A stretch of DNA of 64,000 nt from the NCBI GenBank assembly GCA_016926235.1, contig JAFGOZ010000720.1, positions 1 through 64,000 on the forward strand. Direction: 5' to 3'. This DNA is from Bacteroidales bacterium (lineage in GTDB: Bacteria; Bacteroidota; Bacteroidia; Bacteroidales; UBA10428). The first letter of the stretch is position 1. Every line of letters begins with the position of its first letter. The notes under the pieces were generated by a model. The model did not search any database. It worked only from the letters and a program-made list of their open reading frames with translations, and had not been told where the DNA came from. The position numbers and the translations under genes are program-made. Of this stretch, positions 27,299-36,160 are shown one piece after another.

Positions 27299-29836
27299 CT
27301 AATCTACTATTATTTTTTGTTGTACGTTTTTTACTCTTATACTATATAAACCTGTTATAAAACCTGAAATATCCAGAGTTGATGTATTTTGATCAATTCT
27401 TTTAGATAATAACTCTTTTCCGTTAGCATCGTGCACATATAGCATATTTCCAATCAGGTTTTCAGGTATCTCAATTGTAATATTTTCTTTTGCCGGATTG
27501 GGATAAATCTTAAGTAATTCGTTTGTTTCATGCAATACTGTAGTCACTGAGTTTACGTTAATAGTATAGAGGTTGGAGGTTGAAAAATCTTGTGATTTGA
27601 CAATTACTAATGCCTCCCCTGGAATAGATGAAAAACTTCCTGCTCCGGTAACCCTGGCTGCCAGATCAGATGTTGTTACCGATATGTTAATACTGCTTAT
27701 ATTCTCAGGTATATTTACTGTATATGATTTTGTTTCGGGATTAAAAGCTCCTTCAACAAATTCGTAACCATCAACAGCCAGGTTAGTGACGGATGCATTT
27801 GACGAAAGCGCCGGGAGATCATAACTTGAATACAGAGCTACAATGTCTGAGTCTGATAATGCTTTGCTATAAATTCTTACATCATCTAAAAATGAATTTG
27901 TGTCTTGTGTGTAGTTTTTTAATAACAAAGATATGCCACTTTCAATAGATGCATTTGTATTGTCTTTTGTGGATCCAACTTTTACTCCATCAAGATAGAG
28001 ATACATATAGTCTGCTTTTCTATCCCTTACTCCAACAATATGGTGCCATTGACTTGAATTGTAATTTTCGGGAAGCGTATATGGCAAGTTCGTTTTTGTA
28101 ATATTATCATCAACTGTAAATCTTAATTCACGACTCTTAAAAGATAATGCGTACCATTTACCAAGCCCTCCGGTTGTGCCTTTAATTAACAGGAATATCT
28201 CACCTTGATAATTTACCGGGTCATTTTTGGTAAGGAGTGATAGAGAAAAACTTGCATCCGTTTTAAAATCAAGGCTGTCAGTATGAGGTATATTAATATT
28301 TGCATAACTTGAGTTTTTATTAAAGCAGACAGCTTTTCCACTCAAACCGTCCGTCCTGGTAATAGATGCATAACTATTTACACCATGTGAGTAGTCAGCT
28401 TCATCACGTATAAATGGGCCAAATTCTTCATCCATTTTCCAATAAGCCCGTAATCCGGCATCAAGATCAATGAGCTCGTCTACGGCATCATAATAAAAAG
28501 GAATAAATTGTGGATTTGTGAGCGTTGTATTGTTAAGATATAATGATACAGAATCGTTGATAATAACAGAATCCTTGGCAACAATAGTGGCTGGTATAGT
28601 GTCTAATTGCATTGGCTTTAATAACAAGTCGTTCATTTTAGGGTTGTGCTGTAACCCATTTAGGTTTGCCGGAAATACCATACTATCAATTTGTATTTTA
28701 TTTGTTCCATTGTTGCTAATAATGATTTGTCTGGTTAAGGTATCTTTAAGATCCATTGTATAAATCAAAGCTGTTAATACCTGAATATCTTCATCAACAA
28801 GATCCGGGAATATTGTCGCATAAGGTCCTCCATATGCTCCCATATCGTTTCTTGAACCGTCCTTATCATTATAAATTACATCAGCGTGACCAGCATCCAA
28901 ACATGGAGATACAGGATCCAAACCAAAAAGGGTGTTTGTAAATTCAGGATAAATTGAGATGTTACCGGAAGAATTACTTATTCCGCATATATCATTATTT
29001 TCAACAACTGTTGCAGCTATAAAAGCATACTCATTTCCGGAGGTTTGTGTATTTCCCCATATGATGTTATTACGGACCGTGGTTGTTCCGCTGCGATTTG
29101 TCGATAAGCCTCCTACCGTGCTTGAAGAAGAGTTTCCTATAATGGTGTTATTCTCAATAAAAACGGGGCTCTCATTTTGCCAAACCATTATTCCTCCACT
29201 TCCAAGTCCACCGGCAATATTTTTGTAAAATATATTGTTTCTTACTGTTCCTCCACACCAGTTTAAAACCAAACCACCTGCATATCCATTTCCAACATTA
29301 TAGGCAATTATATTATTATAGATATGAGGAGTTCCTCCGCTTCTAAATGAAGAGATACCACCTCCACCATCAGGAACTTCATTATGGATGATAAGATTAT
29401 TTTTAATTGTTGCGGATGAACCCTGTAAAATGATGCCACCACCTTCTATCCATGATTCCGTTAACGTTCCACTGCCATTTTGTATCGTAAATCCCTGAAT
29501 TACGGCAGTTGAATTTTCACCATGCTTAAATTCAACACAACTTCCATTTACACCCCGTACTCCGTTACTTCCGTCTATAATTGTATTTATGATATGTGAA
29601 GGGTCATTGTCAAGTATAAATTTGCTGGCAACAACTATGTTCTTTCCGTTAAAACTAATGTTCTCATAATACGTGCCATCATCAACCAGCACTGTGTCGC
29701 CATTGCTTACTCCATTTATGGCACCCTGAATAGTTGTGGAATCCTGTGGTACCTTTATGGTATTGCTATAGCTTGAGATGACAAATAGCAATAAAAATAC
29801 CAATACGTAAATAAATCTTAGTTTGTAGTTTTTCAT
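27299..29836 (-). CDS. T9SS-exported beta-helix and LamG protein
   Basis: The 845-residue protein has a signal peptide (about 1-24), a right-handed parallel beta-helix (about 28-330, with runs such as IKNNLIIHN, IYNNIIAYN and IENNTIIGN), a linking beta domain, a LamG/concanavalin-like domain (about 455-665, opening GLRAYWKMDE), a cadherin-like beta-sandwich (about 670-765) and a type IX sorting domain (about 775-845, YPNPAKENITIEIP ... GLYSIRV). It should be secreted and attached to the cell surface or released. The parts suggest glycan or cell-surface binding; no catalytic motif was found. It is monocistronic. Confidence 0.85.
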   Translation of the reverse strand: MKNYKLRFIYVLVFLLLFVISSYSNTIKVPQDSTTIQGAINGVSNGDTVLVDDGTYYENISFNGKNIVVASKFILDNDPSHIINTIIDGSNGVRGVNGSCVEFKHGENSTAVIQGFTIQNGSGTLTESWIEGGGIILQGSSATIKNNLIIHNEVPDGGGGISSFRSGGTPHIYNNIIAYNVGNGYAGGLVLNWCGGTVRNNIFYKNIAGGLGSGGIMVWQNESPVFIENNTIIGNSSSSTVGGLSTNRSGTTTVRNNIIWGNTQTSGNEYAFIAATVVENNDICGISNSSGNISIYPEFTNTLFGLDPVSPCLDAGHADVIYNDKDGSRNDMGAYGGPYATIFPDLVDEDIQVLTALIYTMDLKDTLTRQIIISNNGTNKIQIDSMVFPANLNGLQHNPKMNDLLLKPMQLDTIPATIVAKDSVIINDSVSLYLNNTTLTNPQFIPFYYDAVDELIDLDAGLRAYWKMDEEFGPFIRDEADYSHGVNSYASITRTDGLSGKAVCFNKNSSYANINIPHTDSLDFKTDASFSLSLLTKNDPVNYQGEIFLLIKGTTGGLGKWYALSFKSRELRFTVDDNITKTNLPYTLPENYNSSQWHHIVGVRDRKADYMYLYLDGVKVGSTKDNTNASIESGISLLLKNYTQDTNSFLDDVRIYSKALSDSDIVALYSSYDLPALSSNASVTNLAVDGYEFVEGAFNPETKSYTVNIPENISSINISVTTSDLAARVTGAGSFSSIPGEALVIVKSQDFSTSNLYTINVNSVTTVLHETNELLKIYPNPAKENITIEIPENLIGNMLYVHDANGKELLSKRIDQNTSTLDISGFITGLYSIRVKNVQQKIIVD

Positions 29837-30055
29837 AATAATTATTTTAGATTACACATTAAAATTTGGGAGAGCAAGATAGATTTCAATAACACATATG
29901 TCGTCCGGAATTATAATTCCGAACCATATTGGTAACAGGAAAAATATTGATAGAGGTTATGAAATGACGGAGGGAGCTATGAATTAAAAGATGCTGTAAA
30001 TTTTATATTATATCTGCCCTTGTTTAAATATGCATTTATCTGTTATTGACTTTTA

Positions 30056-30772
30056 TCAGGATAATAATTCACAATACCAAAATCCCTTTGTTTTTATTTC
30101 TGAAGGAAGAGGACAACTATATGCTTCTTTTATCTCAAGGGATTTGTAAATATGATCTCCGGGTGAAAAGGATATTTTTTTACTAAATATGGGACCATCA
30201 AAACAAAATGTATGAAATTCGCCATTTTCACCGCAAGGATCAACATTTGAAGGCAATTCTTCAACAAATGATTGGTTTATTTCCCTGCCAATCCAGCTTT
30301 CACCTAAATAACCATCGTTAGTACAACAAACAATGGTCTTGAAATTCTGATTAATAAAATCTTTCATAATCTCTTTTGTATCCATCTTCCATAAAGGAAA
30401 AACAGCCTTCATTCCAACTTTAGCCAGTTTGTTTTCACGATAAATCCTTAAATCTTCAAGGTAGATGTCACCAAATATCACATGTTCTATTCCTTCCTCT
30501 TTAACTTTCAGTAAAACTTTCTCCATCTCTCTTTCGTACTCGTTGTTTGTCCCTTCTGAGACGCCCACTTTTATTAATGGAATACCTATTGATTCGGCTT
30601 GCTTGTCAAGCAGTTCTTCTCTTATACCATGCATGGAGATACGTTTGTAATTGGTATTGATGGTAGTAAGCAAATATTTTACTTTATATTGCTTCTCAGT
30701 AAGTACTTTATGAAGGCAGTATGAGGAGTCTTTACCCCCGCTCCAACTGAATATGGCTTTGGATTTTCTCAT
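30056..30772 (-). CDS. Dph6-like ATP pyrophosphatase (diphthine-ammonia ligase family)
   Basis: The 238-residue protein has the PP-loop SGGKDS at 11-16 that binds ATP in adenylating enzymes of the nucleotide-alpha-hydrolase superfamily. It shows Dph6-type features: YLLTTIN, SIGIPLIKV and EHVIFGDIYLEDLR. In eukaryotes Dph6 amidates diphthine; bacteria lack diphthamide, so the bacterial homologues must amidate or adenylate something else, still unassigned. Its start ATG overlaps the stop codon of the pentapeptide-repeat gene by 4 bp, so the two are translated together. Confidence 0.85.
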   Translation of the reverse strand: MRKSKAIFSWSGGKDSSYCLHKVLTEKQYKVKYLLTTINTNYKRISMHGIREELLDKQAESIGIPLIKVGVSEGTNNEYEREMEKVLLKVKEEGIEHVIFGDIYLEDLRIYRENKLAKVGMKAVFPLWKMDTKEIMKDFINQNFKTIVCCTNDGYLGESWIGREINQSFVEELPSNVDPCGENGEFHTFCFDGPIFSKKISFSPGDHIYKSLEIKEAYSCPLPSEIKTKGFWYCELLS

Positions 30773-31335
30773 TCATTATCAATTTGAATATCATACTTGC
30801 TCAAAAGTCTTACGACTTCAGGCAATGAAAATCTTGCCTTTTTAATTTTGTTTTTATCAGGGTCAATAGCGTAGTTAAATGAGGTGCGAAAATCAGCTTT
30901 TTCCAAAATTGTATTTTCAAAAATAGCATTCTTAAGATCGCTGTTCTCGAAAACAGAACCCGTTAAATCACACTCAGCAAAATCAACGTCTGTTAGCTGG
31001 CAATCTTTGAGGATAGTATTCTTCATTTTTGTTTTATAGAACGTTGAGTTATTCAAGGAGCAATTCACAAAGGTGAAAGTGAGAGCATTTGCGTTGCATG
31101 TATCAAACCGTAATCCCAGCATCTTACATTCAATAAATTTCACATCGTGAAAGGCCGTTAAAGTAAGTTTTGCCAGGCTTATATTACATTGTTTGAATTC
31201 ACACTCCAGGAATACTATCTCGGAAAGGTCTGCATTTTCAAAGTTACAGTTGATGAAGGTACATTCCTCGTATTCCCCTTTGGACAGTGGTTTTTCATTA
31301 TAGTTAATGTTTTCAAATTTCTCTTCAAATATCAT
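30769..31335 (-). CDS. pentapeptide-repeat protein
   Basis: The 188-residue protein is a series of pentapeptide repeats (A(D/N)LxX pattern: FENADLSEI, FKQCNISLA, FENSDLKNA, LEKADFRTS), which fold into a right-handed quadrilateral helix that mimics DNA. The length and the short break near the middle resemble Qnr-type gyrase protectors, but that role is not shown here. The N-terminal part (YEECTFINCNF) fits the same fold, and no signal peptide is visible. It is 7 bp downstream of the unusual lipoprotein gene and overlaps the Dph6-like gene by 4 bp. Confidence 0.9.
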   Translation of the reverse strand: MIFEEKFENINYNEKPLSKGEYEECTFINCNFENADLSEIVFLECEFKQCNISLAKLTLTAFHDVKFIECKMLGLRFDTCNANALTFTFVNCSLNNSTFYKTKMKNTILKDCQLTDVDFAECDLTGSVFENSDLKNAIFENTILEKADFRTSFNYAIDPDKNKIKKARFSLPEVVRLLSKYDIQIDNE

Positions 31336-31341
31336 ATGTGT

Positions 31342-31935
31342 TTATTTACTTAAAATTTCATATTCCCAAATATTGGGTGAATAGGGATCAGCTATGGAAT
31401 ATGCATGAATAATTGTGTGTATGATCTTTATTATTGCTTTTCTCTTCCTTTTTTCATGATAAAATATTTCAATTTTTACTGCTTTATTTCCATTATACAT
31501 AAATTTTTGAGGTTCAGTCAGAAAAATTTCGGGTTTATAAGATTCCATAGTTAGATATATGGAAGCTATTTCTTCGGGTGAAATAAAATTGTTGTCATCA
31601 AGAGGAATGAACCGATCCTTAAAATTATTATTGTTAATATTATCAGCATTATTATAGTAGTTATCTATTTGTCTATTAATTTTATCAATAGATAAGCCCA
31701 AATTCTCGATTTTAATTGTGTCAAACGTATATTTTATTACTGATTTGTAAATAGGTAAACCTATAATATGAAGGCTGTCAATAAATTCATTCTCTAATAG
31801 TCCGCTTGTCAGAGAATCATAAGTTTCCCGGGGGTTGACTAATTCCGTATAAATGATTACATCTGCTTTCCCAACCTGAGAATAACATGAAACTATTAGG
31901 ATAAGAAGGGTTGTATAGAAGAGTCCTTTAATAAT
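31342..31935 (-). CDS. lipoprotein gene without a standard start codon
   Basis: The annotatable frame opens with TTG at 31701, but the same frame is open a further 78 codons upstream with a clear lipoprotein signal: GLFYTTLLILIVSC, acylated Cys17 counted from an ATT at 31935. No ATG, GTG or TTG exists between the upstream stop codon (TAA, 31947-31945) and 31701. The full protein would be about 197 residues, hydrophilic after the signal, with an N-terminal part containing KADVIIYTELVNP. Either an ATT/ATA codon starts it or a former ATG has mutated and the gene is decaying. I do not recognise a family. The pentapeptide gene follows directly. Confidence 0.6.
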   Translation of the reverse strand: MIKGLFYTTLLILIVSCYSQVGKADVIIYTELVNPRETYDSLTSGLLENEFIDSLHIIGLPIYKSVIKYTFDTIKIENLGLSIDKINRQIDNYYNNADNINNNNFKDRFIPLDDNNFISPEEIASIYLTMESYKPEIFLTEPQKFMYNGNKAVKIEIFYHEKRKRKAIIKIIHTIIHAYSIADPYSPNIWEYEILSK

Positions 31936-32015
31936 TATTGATTTTTATAAATATTCTTAACAATGATTTCAAAAATAATACTTAAGAATTATGTTTTATA
32001 CATTAATGCAAAAAA

Positions 32016-32041
32016 AAGAGATGCCTGTAATGACATCTCTT
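32016..32041 (-). terminator. strong rho-independent terminator
   Basis: The arms AAGAGATG (32016-32023) and CATCTCTT (32034-32041) are perfect reverse complements, and on the minus strand the second arm runs into a run of eight T. It lies 22-47 bases past the stop codon of the LamG/T9SS gene. The A tract on the other side makes it usable in both directions. Confidence 0.85.
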
Positions 32042-32062
32042 CTTTTTGCTTTTTTTATGGGG

Positions 32063-33682
32063 TTATTTAAGAATTAACTTCTTAACTTGTGTGCCATACT
32101 TGGCTTGAATGCTTATGAAGTATAATCCTTTTTCAGCGTTTCTCATGTCAAGTTGATAATTCCCTTCAAATTGATTTGCGAATAATATAACACCAGCCAC
32201 ATTGTAAACTTTAATAGATACAACATCAGGAGTGTTTGTCACGATGTTTACAATTCCTGTTGTTGGATTCGGAGAGAAGGAGAATAGATTAACCTGCATA
32301 TCTGCAACTGATGTAATTATAATAGTCAGATTGATGGTAATGATACTATCGCAACCTGCAGCATTAGGTATAGTATCCTTGTAAATACCCGTCTCACTAT
32401 ATATTTTGCCACTTGGAGAAGTATACGTGTCATCGTATATTGTATCTGTTAAGCTTGATGAACTGCTAACAGCAAATGTCAGATTATAAGTTATTACACT
32501 ATCGCAACCTGCAGCACTGGTCAGGGTATCGTGATATTCACCAGTTTCTGACCATATTTTCCCTGTGGACGATGTAAAACTGGCCTGGTCACATAATGTT
32601 TCAGTAACATTTGTGTGAAGTACATCTACAATGGAAAGATTAATCGTGATAATACTGTCGCAACCTGCTGCATTATTTATAGTATCAGTATAAGTATCTG
32701 AAACAGTCCATACTTTACCGCTGGGAGAAGTATAACTTACACAAGCCTCGGTTGTTATTTCAGAGTAGGTGTTACCTACTGTTAAGAAAATTGCAATTAC
32801 GCTATCGCCAGTACTTGCAGCATAGGGTATCGTGTCTGTATAAATACCTGACTCAGATAATACTTTACCGCTTGGAGCTACATAAGGGTAACAAACAGAT
32901 TCTGTAATTGCTGTATCTACCGTTTTAACAAAATGCAATGAATCCACTTCTTCTGCTCTTAATACTCTGGAAAAGATGGTTAAATCATCAAATTGAAAAG
33001 CCGGATCTGGATCTGGCCAATTCCATGCCTGATTTCCGCCAAGGCAAATACGGTGATATTCATTCCCATGTTCAAACATCCCATTAACAGTATTTCCATT
33101 CGTGTTAGTTAAGGTCCATGCATTTGCTACGGTATCATCAATGTATATTATTGCGTTTGAAGTATCAAGTGTCATGGTATACATATGCCAATTGTCGTCT
33201 TCAATCCAGGTTACATCAACAGTGTTAGCTCCTGCTACATTTTGGGTGTCAACATAATCACACCATCCCCAAAGATTATGCATCATTTGAGTTCGTGTTT
33301 GCAAAGCAAACATTGGGTAACCATTATTTCCTGATGCATCCGTTGTATCACCATAGGCTGTGAAAATAGGAGACCAATAATAATCGGTTCCTGTACTACG
33401 GTTTACCCAGAAAGAAACGCTCATTTGATATGTGCCAGCTAATGTAATATCCTCAAAAATTCCAGAGTCTAATAGCAGGTAGTTTGTTTTTATCGCCTGA
33501 CCACCAGTGGCATTATGATATATAGAATCGAAACCTTTTGTTGCGTCGTATTCTATTGCTCCAGTTCCTATAATGGTTGCATCGCCTAGTCCATTATTAA
33601 AGTCGTTGTGGTAAATTATATCTTGTGCATAGCTGCCCATTGATATAAGAAATAAAGTTAATAAGGTAAAAATCTTTTTCAT
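32063..33682 (-). CDS. T9SS-exported LamG protein with four ~50-residue repeats
   Basis: The frame is open to 33763, but the ATG at 33682 begins the proper signal peptide (MKKIFTLLTLFLISMGSYA). The 539-residue protein has a LamG/concanavalin-like domain (about 20-235), then four repeats of about 50 residues (257-452; each with SPSGK or close variant, a GxYxDT turn and, in the last three, CDSIITINL) and a type IX sorting domain (about 457-539, SPNPTTGIV ... GLYFISI). The repeats resemble SprB-type or Ig-like modules that extend the domain from the surface. A terminator follows it. Confidence 0.85.
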   Translation of the reverse strand: MKKIFTLLTLFLISMGSYAQDIIYHNDFNNGLGDATIIGTGAIEYDATKGFDSIYHNATGGQAIKTNYLLLDSGIFEDITLAGTYQMSVSFWVNRSTGTDYYWSPIFTAYGDTTDASGNNGYPMFALQTRTQMMHNLWGWCDYVDTQNVAGANTVDVTWIEDDNWHMYTMTLDTSNAIIYIDDTVANAWTLTNTNGNTVNGMFEHGNEYHRICLGGNQAWNWPDPDPAFQFDDLTIFSRVLRAEEVDSLHFVKTVDTAITESVCYPYVAPSGKVLSESGIYTDTIPYAASTGDSVIAIFLTVGNTYSEITTEACVSYTSPSGKVWTVSDTYTDTINNAAGCDSIITINLSIVDVLHTNVTETLCDQASFTSSTGKIWSETGEYHDTLTSAAGCDSVITYNLTFAVSSSSSLTDTIYDDTYTSPSGKIYSETGIYKDTIPNAAGCDSIITINLTIIITSVADMQVNLFSFSPNPTTGIVNIVTNTPDVVSIKVYNVAGVILFANQFEGNYQLDMRNAEKGLYFISIQAKYGTQVKKLILK

Positions 33683-33941
33683 AAGCTTAAATTTTGTTAA
33701 TTGATTAATTAATAGTTTTTTAATAAATAATTTATATTTCAGTTTGATAAATAGGTGTTTCACAAGACAATACTCTAAAAAAATAACTGAAGCAGGGAGG
33801 ACATATGTGTATAATAGGTAGACAAAAGTTTAAAAGGATATTCCTTCAATATTCTTCTTTCTGATTTGTTAAAAATTCTAAAGACGATCTGCTTCCAGAT
33901 CAATATGTGACATGCAATGATTAATATTGAAACAAAAAACT

Positions 33942-34421
33942 ATGAAACTGAAATTGCACAAATCTCAACTATCAATTGTATTGTTTTTTATGTTTTTAGT
34001 AAGTTATGGACAAGAGTTGCCGGATTTTACAGGAGATTGGATATTGAACCTTGAAAAAAGTAAATTGCAGGCATATTGGACATCAGGCCTTACGTATGGT
34101 AATTTTATTATTGACCATAAAGAACCCTATTTCAGTTTATGGAGAACCTTTACAATTAACGGAAAAGAAAAGGAGATGTCATATAAAATACAGACGAATG
34201 GCCAGGAACAAAAGGGCAGACTAGGAACTTTATGGTTTATGAACTGGGATCAGGATACCTTAGTTCTTGTAGTTAAAAGGAAAGGGGCTGTAATTGATTC
34301 AGTCAGATACTCATTATCGGAAGACAGAAAACAATTTACTGCAGATGAAAGGGTGGATACCCCAAAATCTGCATATTATAATAGTTGGGTTTTCGATAGA
34401 CGATCATCATCCAGGGATTAA
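33942..34421 (+). CDS. hypothetical secreted protein (lipocalin-like)
   Basis: The ATG at 33942 gives a 159-residue protein with a signal peptide (KLHKSQLSIVLFFMFLVSYG); a longer frame from a TTG at 33927 would add only five residues. The mature part starts DFTGDWILNLEKSKL, a pattern common to small lipocalin-like Bacteroidota proteins, and shows alternating beta strands. No catalytic residues are apparent. It is the only plus-strand gene in a minus-strand stretch. Function is unknown. Confidence 0.65.
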   Translation: MKLKLHKSQLSIVLFFMFLVSYGQELPDFTGDWILNLEKSKLQAYWTSGLTYGNFIIDHKEPYFSLWRTFTINGKEKEMSYKIQTNGQEQKGRLGTLWFMNWDQDTLVLVVKRKGAVIDSVRYSLSEDRKQFTADERVDTPKSAYYNSWVFDRRSSSRD

Positions 34422-34471
34422 TTCATAAGCATGTCTTTATTAAGCAGTACTTTTTCCCTTTGGAGTAAATA

Positions 34472-35797
34472 CTATTTTACTGTCTTATTTTCTCTAATCA
34501 GTTTTAATGTATATTCCAATGCATAGTCCTTATCATTTAGCAAATCCTCCAATGATGGAGTTACTATATAATCAGGGATAACTCCGTTCACAGTATCATT
34601 GTTATTACATGGCATGTAAACTATTACAAGACTGGTGTAACAAACAAGTTTTGTGTTTGTTAATGTAAATCGGTTCAGATCCCCATTGCTTAATAATGGT
34701 TGGCCTGTCTCTTCTCCTACAATAATGGCATTATTGTAACATTTTGCAGCTGCAGGAAAGCAGGTACCGGTAGAATATGACAATGGCCCTGTGAGTATAT
34801 AGGTGGTTCCCTTAAAACTGTTGTTTTGAGAGCTGTGAGTTGGAATTTCCTGGACAAAATATCCATTTTTAATGTAACCTTCTGATTTTTTACTTTCGAT
34901 AAAATCTGCTGTCAAGGGACTTATTCTTGTCATTTTTTTCTCAAACATACAATATGGTTTGTCAGCAAAATAAGCCATTAAGGAATCTGCGAGGTCAGTA
35001 AAACCTCCACCTCTTTGATTATCGATGATAAGGTATTTTATTTCTTTTTCGGAAATTAAATTGAATACGGAATCCATAAAATGCATAAAATCTTTAGGTG
35101 GCTTAAAACTCCTTTTATAGATATAGGCTATATCATCATCATAAAATCGCAACTCAAATTTTGGTTTTACAGCTTCCCTAAAGTCGTTCCATTTAGCCCC
35201 TTTTACTTTAAAATCCTGATTATTAACCACAATGTTGAATTCGGAAAATGAGCCATAGATAAGTTGGTAATAAATATGAAACTGGTATTCAAGCGATTTT
35301 ATTTTGTATGATTCTTTTTCACCGTGTAAATAACGGGTTAGATTTTTTATGATTACTTGTGCGGGAACACCGTTTATTTATTCTATAACAGAGCCTTTTG
35401 AAAGTATTATATTATCAGAAAGATTTTCCTTTATATACAGAATTCCATTATAAATAACTACTTTAAAAGGGAGAAACGGACTATCCAATTTGGGGTAAAC
35501 TTCTCCGTTATATGTAAATGTTGTATGCCCGTCGATAGAGATAATCGGTTGCATAATTCTGAACAGGTCCAGCGCTGACATTGGATCATTAATTGTCTTT
35601 TTTATACTGTCAATCTTGTTTTGAATATTATTTTTTTCATAAAAATCAATATATGTAGGATGATATTCCTTCATTTTTGAAATCAATGTATCAATATCTG
35701 CTTTTATAAGTGATGGTTCAAAAAGCTCTATTATGTCTTTTTGTCCAAAAATGAATGTTGGAATCATCAAAATCAATGGAATAAGTAGTTTTTTCAT
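34472..35797 (-). pseudogene. S41-family peptidase interrupted by one in-frame stop
   Basis: Reading from the ATG at 35797, 139 residues (signal peptide MKKLLIPLILMIPTFIFG, then the N-terminal part of an S41 protease) end in a TAA at 35378-35380. The same frame continues without a shift (INGVPAQVIIKNL ...) to 34472, giving 442 codons in total. The second part holds the S41 core: RGGGF, GPLSYSTGT with the catalytic Ser region and a GEETGQP stretch. The lost residue is in the PDZ-like 'GSVIE*INGVPA' loop, so a single base change (for example from TCA or AAA) can explain it. It is either a recent nonsense mutation, a read-through stop or a sequencing error. Confidence 0.85.
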
Positions 35798-35847
35798 TGT
35801 TAGATTATTTGTTTTAGTTGATTATTGATTAATATTTTCATAAATAT

Positions 35848-35884
35848 AAACTAAATGATTAGTTTTACAACTACATAATTAGTT
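35848..35884. promoter_or_regulatory. two tandem dyad operators (AAACTA-N6-TAGTTT)
   Basis: AAACTA-N6-TAGTTT (35848-35865) and AACTA-N6-TAGTT (35869-35884) are matching dyads with centres 20 bp apart, about two helical turns. They lie 50 to 90 bp upstream of the S41 peptidase start. The spacing allows two repressor dimers to bind side by side. They resemble operators of BlaI/MecI/CopY-type repressors in layout, but no such gene is in the window. The rest of the 363-bp gap to GH3 (35798-36160) is AT-rich with no ORF. Confidence 0.45.
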
Positions 35885-36160
35885 AATAATAATTTTAGAC
35901 TAAACTTTTAATTTCTATTTGCATTTTATCTTTACAATTATACGACCTCATAGCATGATTATGTAGAAGATAAATAAAAGCAAATATTTTCAATGTTAAT
36001 TTCAATTATCGCATTGATAAATACAAAGAAAAATTTACCTGATTCAGAAAATTTTACTCTGAAAATTTAATTATTCCCTCTTTTCAGAAGAATAAACAAC
36101 TCCTATACTGATAGAAAATGGTTTATTTGTTTAAAGTATTATGATTATAAATTTTCGTAT

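Noticed and set aside
34472..35797. Selenocysteine or other recoding at the peptidase stop
   Set aside because: The stop is TAA, not TGA, and no recoding element is seen; selD here is explained by mnmH.
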